A stretch of 64,000 nucleotides of DNA from Campylobacter showae (GTDB taxonomy: Bacteria; Campylobacterota; Campylobacteria; Campylobacterales; Campylobacteraceae). Shown here one piece after another: positions 18,271-26,431 of this stretch; position 1 is the first letter of the stretch, and every line of letters starts with the position of its first letter. The notes beneath the pieces are model-generated. The model saw only the letters and a program-made list of their open reading frames with translations. It did no database searches and had not been told where the DNA came from. A program made the translations under genes and the position numbers. Where the stretch lies: NCBI RefSeq assembly GCF_004803815.1, contig NZ_CP012544.1, forward strand, positions 1,612,001-1,676,000, written 5' to 3'.

Positions 18271-19857
18271 CTACATCTTATCTTTTGCGGCGATACCCAT
18301 TAGCCCTAGAGCTGTTTTTATCGAGAGCGCGACGACGGCGAAAAGCTTTAAAAGCTCGTCTTCGTTTTCGCTACCTACGACGCGATTTTCGTTGTAAAAT
18401 TTATGAAAATTCGCCGCCAAGCTCTTTAGGTAGTCGCAAATTTTATTTACCGCGCGCGTGTTAAAACTATCGACCAGGATATCGTTTAGCGTAAGCGCCT
18501 CAAATAGCAGATTTTTGCCGTCCTCGCTTAGATTTTCAAATTTCACGCCCGCGACATCGACGACGCTCTTGCCCGCTTTTGCGAAAATTTGATTGATCCT
18601 TGCGTGCGCGTAGTTGATATAAAATATCGGGTTTGAGCTATCCTCGCGCTTTAGTTCGTCCACGTCAAACTCCAGGTGCGTGTCGCAGCGCTTGCTAAGA
18701 AATATAAATCTAAGCGCCTCGTAGCCGATCTCCTCGACTACGTCGCTCATCAGCACGACGTTGCCCGCGCGCTTGCTCATCTTGTAGGCTTCGCCGTCTT
18801 TTAGCAGGCTCACCATCTGTGAAAGTATGATCTCAAGGCGGTTTTCGTCGTATCCTAGCAGATGTAGCGCCGCCTTCATGCGTGCGATGTAGCCGTGGTG
18901 ATCGGCGCCCCAGATGTTGATGCAGCGATCAAACCCGCGCCTAAATTTATCGTCGTGATACACCACGTCGCCGGCTAGATATGTACCTCGGCCGTCTTCG
19001 CGCACGATAACGCGGTCTTTTTCGTCGCCGACCTCGCTTGATTTTAGCCAGATTTTACCCTCGCTCTCGTAGATGCCGTTCTCGCTTTTTAGGCGTTCTA
19101 GCGTGAGGGGGAGCTTGTCGTAGTAGCTCTTTTCGCTAGCCCAGTTCTCGATGAAAATTTGCGCATCGGCCAAATTTTGCTTGATCAAAACCAGCACCCT
19201 ATCCTTGCCAAACTCGGCTAGCTCGAGATTTCGACTCTCGTCGTAAAATATCTCTTTGCCGAATTTTTCAAGCGCCTCTTTTGCGATAGGCTCGATGTAG
19301 TCGCCGCGGTAAAATTTCTCCGGATACGCCACGCTCTGCCCAAATAAATTTTCGCGCGCCCAAAGCGAAATAGACGTGCCTAGAAGCTCGATTTGATTGC
19401 CTGCGTCGTTGATGTAGTATTCAGTCGCGATATTTTCGCCGATGTGAAGTCCGACGCGAGCTAACGTATCGCCGAAAACCGCGCCCCTAACGTGCCCGAT
19501 GTGAAGCGGACCGGTCGGGTTTGCGCTGACGTATTCGAGCAAAATTTTCTCGCCGCTAGTTGCGCCGCCTTTTGCGAACTCGCTCGGATTTGCAAGGCTA
19601 GCCGAGGCGAATTTATCCAAAAATGCAGGCTTTAGTTTAAAATTTATATATCCGTTTAGCGCCGTAGCCTCGAAAACTTCGCTATTTTCAAATTTAGACG
19701 CTAGCTCGGCGGCTATGGCTACGGGGGATTTTTTGAGCTGTTTTGCTAGGCTAAAAGCAGGCATCGCATAGTGCGCCAAGCCCTTATCTTTTGGCTTTTC
19801 CAGCGCAAAGTCAAAGTCTACGGCGCCTTTTATCTCGTTTATTACGCTTTTTTTCAA
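18271..19857 (-). CDS. argS: arginyl-tRNA synthetase
   Basis: ArgS (528 residues) charges tRNA-Arg. It is a class I synthetase: the HIGH-type signature is in PTGPLHIGHVRGA (about 110-122) and the KMSKS-type loop is KMSKRAGN (about 355). The C-terminal anticodon-binding helical domain ends with LGLMGIAAKD. It is followed (upstream in transcription order) by tatA and gmk; this order is conserved in C. jejuni. The start lies 9 bases after the tatA stop. Confidence 0.97.
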   Translation of the reverse strand: MKKSVINEIKGAVDFDFALEKPKDKGLAHYAMPAFSLAKQLKKSPVAIAAELASKFENSEVFEATALNGYINFKLKPAFLDKFASASLANPSEFAKGGATSGEKILLEYVSANPTGPLHIGHVRGAVFGDTLARVGLHIGENIATEYYINDAGNQIELLGTSISLWARENLFGQSVAYPEKFYRGDYIEPIAKEALEKFGKEIFYDESRNLELAEFGKDRVLVLIKQNLADAQIFIENWASEKSYYDKLPLTLERLKSENGIYESEGKIWLKSSEVGDEKDRVIVREDGRGTYLAGDVVYHDDKFRRGFDRCINIWGADHHGYIARMKAALHLLGYDENRLEIILSQMVSLLKDGEAYKMSKRAGNVVLMSDVVEEIGYEALRFIFLSKRCDTHLEFDVDELKREDSSNPIFYINYAHARINQIFAKAGKSVVDVAGVKFENLSEDGKNLLFEALTLNDILVDSFNTRAVNKICDYLKSLAANFHKFYNENRVVGSENEDELLKLFAVVALSIKTALGLMGIAAKDKM

Positions 19858-19866
19858 CGCCTTTCC

Positions 19867-20091
19867 TTACGCGTTTTTAGCCGTATCTTCGGTCTTTGCA
19901 GTAGTTACGGTTTCTTCTTTTTTCTCTTCTACTTTTTCTACGTTCTCGGCTTTTTTATCATCTTCCATTTCTGATTTAAAGCTTTTTATGCCCTTACCTA
20001 GGCCTTTTGCGAGCTCGGGGATCTTTTTCGCTCCAAAAAGCAAGACCACGATAAGTAAAATAATAAGCAATTGTTGGACGCTTGGACCCAT
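19867..20091 (-). CDS. tatA: Sec-independent protein translocase subunit TatA
   Basis: TatA (74 residues) has one N-terminal membrane helix (about 6-22) and the conserved amphipathic segment [21 protein letters not shown], then a charged tail rich in Lys and Glu. It forms the Tat pore; client proteins with RR signals in this window include the Rieske protein and the ModA-like protein. Located between gmk and argS as in C. jejuni. AAGGAG precedes the ATG. Confidence 0.95.
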   Translation of the reverse strand: MGPSVQQLLIILLIVVLLFGAKKIPELAKGLGKGIKSFKSEMEDDKKAENVEKVEEKKEETVTTAKTEDTAKNA

Positions 20092-20131
20092 TTTTTCTCC
20101 TTTTGATTTTCGTTATATTAGCATAATTTTA

Positions 20132-20740
20132 TCAATTATTCCATTTGTTAATAATCTCTTTTGCGTCTAAATTTGACGTTTTTAGGCGCATCGAGCGCAA
20201 AATCCCGCGCAAATTTTCATAGCAGTTTTGCAAGTCGTCGTTTATCAAAAAATAATCGTACTCTAAGATATGCTCCATCTCGCCGACCGCATTTATCAGC
20301 CGCTTTTCGATAGTTTCCGCACTATCGCTGCCGCGATTTTGCAACCTTGATTTTAGCTCATTTTTGCTAGCAGTCGTGATAAAAACGGAGGTGATATTTT
20401 GGGCAAATTTTGATTTTGCGATATTAAAACCCTGCACGTCGATATCAAAAATCGCTATTTTACCATCTTCAAGCGCCTTTAAAACGGGCTTTAGCGAGGT
20501 GCCGTAGTAGTTGCCGTGCACGCACGCCCACTCCAAAAACTCATCCGTGTCTATGCCTTTTTTAAACTCGTCTTCGCTTGTAAAATAATAATTCACGCCA
20601 TCGGTCTCGCCCTGCCTCGGCGCTCTTGTTGTGCTTGATATCGAAAAATAAAGATCGTTTTCCTCTTTTAAAAGACGGTTTAAAAGCGTGCTTTTACCGC
20701 TACCGCTGGGGCCGGAGATAATTAAAATTTGCCCCTTCAA
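20132..20740 (-). CDS. gmk: guanylate kinase
   Basis: Gmk (202 residues) phosphorylates GMP to GDP. The P-loop GPSGSGKST is at residues 9-17, the GMP-binding region has STTRAPRQGETDGVNYYF, and FDIDVQGF follows. It starts immediately after the acidic-protein gene (no spacer: stop at 20741, start at 20740), so the two are cotranslated. Confidence 0.96.
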   Translation of the reverse strand: MKGQILIISGPSGSGKSTLLNRLLKEENDLYFSISSTTRAPRQGETDGVNYYFTSEDEFKKGIDTDEFLEWACVHGNYYGTSLKPVLKALEDGKIAIFDIDVQGFNIAKSKFAQNITSVFITTASKNELKSRLQNRGSDSAETIEKRLINAVGEMEHILEYDYFLINDDLQNCYENLRGILRSMRLKTSNLDAKEIINKWNN

Positions 20741-22297
20741 CTACTTTTCCTCAAAGCTAATACTGATTTTAATATTGAGGTTTTTTAGGGCTTCTCGTAG
20801 CTCGCCGTCTTGTAAGGAAGCTTCCAAATTTTTAGTCACCGCATCTGAAATTTGAGCCTTTATTTCGTCTATTTTTACGCTTTTATCTTGCGGCTCCGCT
20901 ACTTCGCTTACGTCAAATCCATTCTCATTTAACGCTAAAGCCATATCTTTTTCGCTAATCTGTTCGATTTGGCTGTATTTCTCTACATCAAATTCGACAG
21001 TACCGGCAGGCTCGTTTTGAGCCTCTTTGTCTTCATTTGGTCCGGCTTGATCGCCAGACGTTAGCGCTTGCGCTTGTTCGTCCGCCGCAAAATCCTCGCC
21101 CGTAACCTCGTCATCTAGAATTTCTTGGGTTAAATTTTCATCATTTTTAGGCTCTTCGTTTTTTACGTCAAGCGCTTCGCCGTCCGTATCATCGACCAAA
21201 AAGTCCGCATCGTCTAAAATATCGTCTTTTATCTCTTGCTCTTTGTTTTCTTCAAATTTTATCTCATCGTCCGTAGCGGTGTCTTTTGGATACTCTTGCG
21301 CCGCTTCGTCGCTTATGGACATTTGCGACTCTTTATCGTCCTCTGACGCAAGCTCTACGCTTGGTTCCTGAGAGTTTTTAAAACCGGTATCGTTAGGCTT
21401 GGCGTCTAGTTCTACAAATCTCTCGTCCGCATCCTCGGCGTCTTTAGCCTCCGGCTCGCCGCTAGTAGCTTCAAATGCCTCTTCGTCCATGGCGTCTATC
21501 TCGTCGATTTGGTTCTTTATATCTTCTATGCTGTCGCCAAATGCCTCAAATTTAGCCTCTTGAGACTCGTTTTGCTCGGCTATCTCTTCTCCAGACTCGT
21601 CATCCAAATCAAGCCCGCTAAAATCCTCTTCTTTTACGGCTATTTCAAAATCATCGAGTTCACCTAGCGCTTCTTGCTCGTTTATATCTTCAAATTTATC
21701 GTTATCCGCCTCCGATTCGTCGAAATTTGGCTCATCCGCCTTGCTCTCAGGCTCTTGGCTCGCATCGTCCGTAGATTTATTAACCGTATCGCTAGGCTCC
21801 TCAAAACCGGCTGCTTCGTCACCGGATAAAACCGGATCGTCGTCCAAAATACCCTCTAAATCAAACTCTTCGGCATCGATAGGAGTAGGCTCTTCTTTAA
21901 ATATTTCATCGCCCAAATCATCCATAAACTCAAATCCCTTTACCGATACTTCATCGTCTTGAGCCTCGGTCTTAGCCTCGCTAGCGGCCTCTTTGCTCTT
22001 GTTCGCCAGATCCTCTACGATAGTGATAAATTCCGTCGGCAAAAACGGCTTTGGCAGTATCCTGTCGGCATTTTCAAAGGTCGGAGAATTTTTAGAGGAA
22101 AGGTATAAAATTTTATTTGCAAATTCTTTTAGGTTCATCTCTTTTGCGTCGATATCGCTGTCGATGATAAGCACGTCAAAAACGCCGCTAAGCTCGCTGG
22201 CGTCGCCGATCTCAACGTATTCGTAACCCATTTTGCTAAGAGCCAGCGTCGCCAAGCGCGATACCGCGGGGTTGGCGTTTACAAGAACGATTTTCAC
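20741..22297 (-). CDS. highly acidic protein with receiver-like N-terminal domain
   Basis: A 518-residue protein. The first 100 residues look like a degenerate response-regulator receiver: MKIVLVNANPAV, then VLIIDSDID near residue 45 where the phospho-acceptor Asp is expected, and a KPF motif (LPKPFLPTEF) near residue 85. Residues about 110-440 are extremely rich in Asp and Glu and low in complexity, probably disordered. A short conserved C-terminal part has two helices (EQISEKDMALALNE and IKAQISDAVTKNLEASLQD). The position between fliR and gmk matches the C. jejuni gene for a highly acidic protein. Function unknown. Confidence 0.85.
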   Translation of the reverse strand: MKIVLVNANPAVSRLATLALSKMGYEYVEIGDASELSGVFDVLIIDSDIDAKEMNLKEFANKILYLSSKNSPTFENADRILPKPFLPTEFITIVEDLANKSKEAASEAKTEAQDDEVSVKGFEFMDDLGDEIFKEEPTPIDAEEFDLEGILDDDPVLSGDEAAGFEEPSDTVNKSTDDASQEPESKADEPNFDESEADNDKFEDINEQEALGELDDFEIAVKEEDFSGLDLDDESGEEIAEQNESQEAKFEAFGDSIEDIKNQIDEIDAMDEEAFEATSGEPEAKDAEDADERFVELDAKPNDTGFKNSQEPSVELASEDDKESQMSISDEAAQEYPKDTATDDEIKFEENKEQEIKDDILDDADFLVDDTDGEALDVKNEEPKNDENLTQEILDDEVTGEDFAADEQAQALTSGDQAGPNEDKEAQNEPAGTVEFDVEKYSQIEQISEKDMALALNENGFDVSEVAEPQDKSVKIDEIKAQISDAVTKNLEASLQDGELREALKNLNIKISISFEEK

Positions 22298-22361
22298 GAA
22301 TTCTCCTTTTTATACCTAAAAAACGTATTTTAAAACATTTTCCATTACTTCAAGCTTAGTT

Positions 22362-23123
22362 TTAGAAAAATAGCGACGGAAGGTCGTTGATAACGCGAAG
22401 CACAAGCTGCCTAAAAAGCTCCATCATACCCGCTAGTATCGCGATCAGCACAGCAAAGCCGATCGTGATCTTGATCGGATAGCCAACGACCAGTAGGTTA
22501 AACTGCGGCATCGTCTTCATCAGCATACCAAAAATCAGATCTGAAAGCAGCGAGAGTGCCAAAATCGGGAAGGAAATGATAAATCCAAAAGTAAACAAAT
22601 TTATCATAGATTTTGAGGCGTACTGCACGATGTCTGGGCTCGGGTAAAAGCCGCCCAGCGGCACGTGCGTAAGCGAATTTGAGATAAAAAGCAAGATCAA
22701 ATGGTGCCCATCAAAAGCCAAAAAGGTCATGAGCGCGAGGAAATTTATTATATTTGAGATCACGGGCGAGCTAAGGCCAGTCTGCGGGTCAAGTACCGAA
22801 GCCATCGAAAAGCCCATGATCATCGATATCTGCTCGCCAGCTAACTGCAAACTGGCAAAAACGATGTGAAGCAGCAGTCCTGCGCAAACTCCCAGCGCCG
22901 CCTCGCTCACGATCTCGACGGCTAGATAGTAAATCTCGCCGTTTTTAATGCTAGCAAGCGGAAACAAAAATAGCGTTAGCAGAAACGAAAACGCGGTCTT
23001 GACGCTCATAGGTATCTGCTCGTGCCCGTAAAACGGGAAAAACAACATCAGCCCGCCGATACGCGCAAACAGCAGCATAAAGGTGATGACGCGCTCGGGC
23101 GCAAAAAACTCGACTAACTCCAC
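22362..23123 (-). CDS. fliR: flagellar export apparatus protein FliR
   Basis: FliR (253 residues) is an inner-membrane component of the flagellar type III export gate. It has about six hydrophobic segments; LFFPFYGHEQIPMSVKTAFSF near residue 30 and the GFSMASVLDPQTG segment near residue 105 are FliR signatures. Located between the acidic-protein gene and the ABC ATPase gene, as in C. jejuni. ATG preceded by a weak GTGTCAGGTGGAG. Confidence 0.94.
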   Translation of the reverse strand: MELVEFFAPERVITFMLLFARIGGLMLFFPFYGHEQIPMSVKTAFSFLLTLFLFPLASIKNGEIYYLAVEIVSEAALGVCAGLLLHIVFASLQLAGEQISMIMGFSMASVLDPQTGLSSPVISNIINFLALMTFLAFDGHHLILLFISNSLTHVPLGGFYPSPDIVQYASKSMINLFTFGFIISFPILALSLLSDLIFGMLMKTMPQFNLLVVGYPIKITIGFAVLIAILAGMMELFRQLVLRVINDLPSLFF

Positions 23124-23554
23124 CTGACACTTTCGTTTTAAATTTAAATGCCGTTATTTTAGGGTTAAATCCTTGAAAATTCGGTAAATTTGAAAGACAG
23201 ATGAAAATGTGCGGAAATTTAGGCGTGATCAGGCGCGGTAAATGCTGCTTTGAGCGCTAAATTTATGCACGCAGTTGCCCATTTTAAAATTCAGGCGGTT
23301 TAAATTTATCGACCGCTTTGAATTTTTGTTTTTGGGTTAAATTTTAGTTTTGCGGGGCGGCGAGATGTAGGCGTTCGTTTTTATGTTTTGTCGGTTGACG
23401 AAGTTGAAACTAGGCCTGCCACAGCAAATTTAACAAGTTGCTACGCCTTGCGGATTCAAAATATCTTACGATAAATTTGACTTAAAAAATAGCTCGTAAA
23501 TTTGACGCTTAAATTTTAAGCAGTAAATTTAAAACTCGTTGCCCTTAAAAATAT
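23124..23554. other. gene-free stretch between fliR and the ABC ATPase gene
   Basis: About 430 bases of AT-rich DNA with repeated AAATTT words. I see no ORF of note, no tRNA and no strong terminator. It probably contains the fliR promoter, but no clear TATAAT box stands out on the minus strand. Confidence 0.5.
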
Positions 23555-24211
23555 TTAAATAACTTCAGGGTAAATTAAAGAGAATTTTTTATCCTCGAGG
23601 CGGTAAACCTCGTCGCATCTTTGCGCGAGCTCATTGTCGTGCGTGACTAAAACCAGCGCCGCATCGTTTGCTTTGATGTAGTTAAACAGCGTTTGCATCA
23701 CTTCGTTTGCGGTCTGTTTGTCCAGATTTCCAGTCGGCTCGTCGGCAAATATCACGCGCGGCTTTTTGCAAAGTACTCTAGCAATCGAGACGCGCTGCTG
23801 CTGGCCGCCGCTTAGCTCGCCTACTTTTTGATTCATTACGCCGTCTATTTTTAAATTTGACAAAATTTCATCATCGATCTTTTGTGCGGATAAAACGGAG
23901 GCTAGTTCGATATTTTCGTGCGCGCTAAAGCCTTTAAAAAGATAGTGCGCCTGAAAAATGATACCGAAATCAAATCTGCGAATACGCAAGAGCTCGTTTG
24001 CAGGTAGTTCGTAAAGCGACTTACCGCCGTAGATAACTTCGCCGTTTTTTGGTCGCAAAAGAGTAGAAAGTATGTGGAGTATAGTTGATTTGCCGCAGCC
24101 GCTGACGCCCGTTATAGCGCAGCTACCGCCGGCATTGACACTTAAATTTACATCCTCAAAGAGCGTATAATCATACGCAAAGCCTAGATTTACGCCCTTT
24201 AAGATTTCCAT
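23555..24211 (-). CDS. ABC transporter ATP-binding protein, LolD/MacB type
   Basis: The product (218 residues) has Walker A GVSGCGKST (about 37-45), the signature LSGGQQQR, Walker B VIFADEPTGN and the H-loop THD. The LolD/FtsE-like spacing (QAHYLFKGFSAHENI) suggests export of lipoproteins or a related envelope task. No permease is adjacent, so the partner is encoded elsewhere. It starts 6 bases after tsf and belongs to the rpsB-tsf transcript, as in C. jejuni. Confidence 0.9.
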   Translation of the reverse strand: MEILKGVNLGFAYDYTLFEDVNLSVNAGGSCAITGVSGCGKSTILHILSTLLRPKNGEVIYGGKSLYELPANELLRIRRFDFGIIFQAHYLFKGFSAHENIELASVLSAQKIDDEILSNLKIDGVMNQKVGELSGGQQQRVSIARVLCKKPRVIFADEPTGNLDKQTANEVMQTLFNYIKANDAALVLVTHDNELAQRCDEVYRLEDKKFSLIYPEVI

Positions 24212-24217
24212 TAAATT

Positions 24218-25282
24218 TTAGCCTATTTGCGCCGCAACCTCGGCCGCAAAGTCCTCGTTTTTCTTCTCTAGGCCTTCGCCAAGTTCGAAGCGAACGTATT
24301 TTACCACCTCGATCTTGCCGCCTAGCTCTTTGCTTTTTTCTTCAATGACTTGCTCAATAGTTTTTTTATCGTCCATTACGTAAAACTGTCCAAGCAGCGT
24401 AAGGCGCTGATCTAAAACGGTGTTGTCGGCGTAAAATCTCTCGATCTTGCCAGGGATGATTTTATCCCAAATTTTCTCGGGTTTACCTTCAGCTTTTAGC
24501 TCTTCTTCGATGGCTTTCGTAGCTTTAGCAAGCTCTGCATCGCCTATTTGGCAGCGGCTAGCATACTCTGGGATGTGATGAAGCGGCTTGCCTAGGCGTT
24601 TTAGCTCTTCATTGTCTTTTTCGAGCTCAGCACGAAGTGCGATAAATTCCTTCTCGACAAAATCTTTATCAAGGTCTTTATAGCTGATTACGCTTGGTTT
24701 CATAGCAGCTGCGTGCATGCACAAATTTCTTGCAAATTCAGCCGCTTTGTTTGCGATTTCAGCGCTTTCGCAAGCTAGGCCGATCAGTACGCCTACGCGG
24801 CCGTTTGAGTGCACATAGCCGTTTACTACGCCTTTGTCGTCCGCTTTTATAGTCTCAAAGCGGCGAACGACCAAATTTTCGCCGATAGTAGCGATCTGGG
24901 TTTTAAAATAATCCTCAAATTTAACGCCGTTGATAACGCTTGCGTTTAGGCTCTCGACGTCTTTTATCAAATTTGTTTGGATGTGCGCCGTAGTGTCTTT
25001 TGTCAAATTTTGAAACTGAGCGTTTTTAGCGACGAAATCAGTCTCAGAGTTTATCTCGCTGATAGTCGCGGTTTTGCAGTGATCGCAAACAACAACGCTC
25101 ACAAGACCCTCGCTAGCTAGGCGGTCAGCCTTTTTAGCGGCCTGACCTAGACCTTTTTCGCGCAATATATCAACGGCTTTTTCCATGTCGCCGTTAGCTT
25201 CGGCTAGCGCCTTTTTGCAGTCCATCATTCCGGCTCCGGTTGATTCACGGAGCTCTTTTACCATTTGTGCGCTGATTTCCAT
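24218..25282 (-). CDS. tsf: translation elongation factor Ts
   Basis: EF-Ts (354 residues, the long epsilonproteobacterial form) exchanges GDP for GTP on EF-Tu. The N-terminal motif VKELRESTGAGMMDCKKAL and the SETDFVAKN loop (EF-Tu contact) are present. The extra C-terminal repeat accounts for the length beyond the 283 residues of E. coli. The start overlaps the rpsB stop by one base (TAATG). Confidence 0.97.
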   Translation of the reverse strand: MEISAQMVKELRESTGAGMMDCKKALAEANGDMEKAVDILREKGLGQAAKKADRLASEGLVSVVVCDHCKTATISEINSETDFVAKNAQFQNLTKDTTAHIQTNLIKDVESLNASVINGVKFEDYFKTQIATIGENLVVRRFETIKADDKGVVNGYVHSNGRVGVLIGLACESAEIANKAAEFARNLCMHAAAMKPSVISYKDLDKDFVEKEFIALRAELEKDNEELKRLGKPLHHIPEYASRCQIGDAELAKATKAIEEELKAEGKPEKIWDKIIPGKIERFYADNTVLDQRLTLLGQFYVMDDKKTIEQVIEEKSKELGGKIEVVKYVRFELGEGLEKKNEDFAAEVAAQIG

Positions 25283-26082
25283 TACTCTTCGTCCTCGCTG
25301 AAGTCCTCAGAGAAGTCTTCGTTTACAGCCTCGTTTACGACTGCGTCTTTTTCGGCTTGACTTACAGCCTCTTTGCCTTCTTCTTGCTCGCCGCCGTCTT
25401 TTTCAAGCTGAGAGCGTCCCTCGATGATAGCCTCGGCCATCTCTTGGCAGAAAAGCTGAACAGAGCGAATCGCGTCGTCGTTGCCAGGGATCGGGAAGTC
25501 GATAACGTCAGGATCGCAGTTTGTATCGATCGGAGCTACGACAGGGATTTTTAGGCGGTTAGCCTCTTGAACGGCGATTTTTTCTTTTACGGTGTCGATG
25601 ACGAAAATCATATCAGGCACGGTTTTTAGGTTTCTAATACCGCCTAGAGACGCTAGAAGCTTCTCTTTTTTGCGGCGAAGCATTAGAGCTTCTTTTTTAG
25701 TTAATAAATTTATAGAACCGTCTTCTTCCATAGCCTCGATTACTTCGAGTTTGCGGATAGATTGGCGGATAGTGCCGAAGTTCGTCATCATGCCGCCTAG
25801 CCAGCGGTGATTTACGTACGGCATGCCGCATTTTTCAGCGTACTCTTTTAAAGTTGCGCCGGCTTGCTTTTTAGTGCCTACGAAAAGTATAGTCTTGCCC
25901 TCTGCAGCCGCGTCGCGAACGACGTTATAAGTGTAGCGGAAGTAGCGGATAGTTTTTTGTAGATCTATGATATAGATACCTTTTCTCTCGCCGAAAATGA
26001 ATTTTTTCATCTTCGGATTCCATCTGCGTGTTTGGTGTCCGAAATGAACGCCGCACTCTAGCAAATCTCTCATTGTTACCAT
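25282..26082 (-). CDS. rpsB: 30S ribosomal protein S2
   Basis: RpsB (266 residues) begins with the family signature [19 protein letters not shown] and contains the [10 protein letters not shown] and the second signature [24 protein letters not shown]. The C-terminal 40 residues are an acidic tail ([12 protein letters not shown]). It is the first gene of the rpsB-tsf-ABC operon; its promoter lies in the intergenic region shared with the S-layer gene. Confidence 0.98.
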   Translation of the reverse strand: MVTMRDLLECGVHFGHQTRRWNPKMKKFIFGERKGIYIIDLQKTIRYFRYTYNVVRDAAAEGKTILFVGTKKQAGATLKEYAEKCGMPYVNHRWLGGMMTNFGTIRQSIRKLEVIEAMEEDGSINLLTKKEALMLRRKKEKLLASLGGIRNLKTVPDMIFVIDTVKEKIAVQEANRLKIPVVAPIDTNCDPDVIDFPIPGNDDAIRSVQLFCQEMAEAIIEGRSQLEKDGGEQEEGKEAVSQAEKDAVVNEAVNEDFSEDFSEDEE

Positions 26083-26198
26083 GAGTTTTCTCCTTGTGGG
26101 TTTCCCCGAAATTTAGGTTTCTCCTCCACACCCATTAACATTTGTTTTTAACAAACGCAACCAAATTTTAGGACTGGTGTGTGTGAATTGAAGCTTGG

Positions 26199-26204
26199 AT
26201 TATA
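26199..26204 (-). promoter_or_regulatory. -10 box of the rpsB operon
   Basis: On the minus strand TATAAT in TTTAAATATAATCC, about 115 bases upstream of the rpsB start, giving a long leader. The leader could carry an S2 autoregulatory site; I cannot show one. Confidence 0.55.
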
Positions 26205-26240
26205 TTTAAAAATAACTGAATTAAAGCTAAATTTAATATA

Positions 26241-26254
26241 TTGATCAAGATCAA
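26241..26254. promoter_or_regulatory. perfect FNR-type palindrome TTGAT-N4-ATCAA
   Basis: TTGAT CAAG ATCAA lies between the divergent rpsB and S-layer genes. It is centred about 55 bases from the inferred rpsB start and about 92 bases from the inferred S-layer start. A 10-bp inverted repeat (26187-26196 with 26258-26267, ATTGAAGCTT) encloses it. The window also encodes a Crp/Fnr-type regulator at 34866, but any link is inference. Confidence 0.5.
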
Positions 26255-26326
26255 ATAAAGCTTCAATATAAAAAATCAAAAAATAATTTTTTTATATATT
26301 TTTAATCAAATATAACGATTTTTTGC

Positions 26327-26332
26327 TATAAT
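26327..26332 (+). promoter_or_regulatory. -10 box of the S-layer gene promoter
   Basis: TTTTGCTATAAT matches the extended -10 of strong Campylobacter promoters, preceded by periodic A/T runs. Transcription from about 26340 would give a leader of about 90 bases before the ribosome site AAAGGAG (26418-26424) and the ATG at 26432; long leaders are common for abundant surface proteins. Confidence 0.7.
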
Positions 26333-26431
26333 ACGAACGTTTAATATAATGTCGATTACAAACCAAACCACTTGATTCAAAATTTTATTAAATAAATCAA
26401 AATAAAACATATAGACCAAAAGGAGTCCTCA

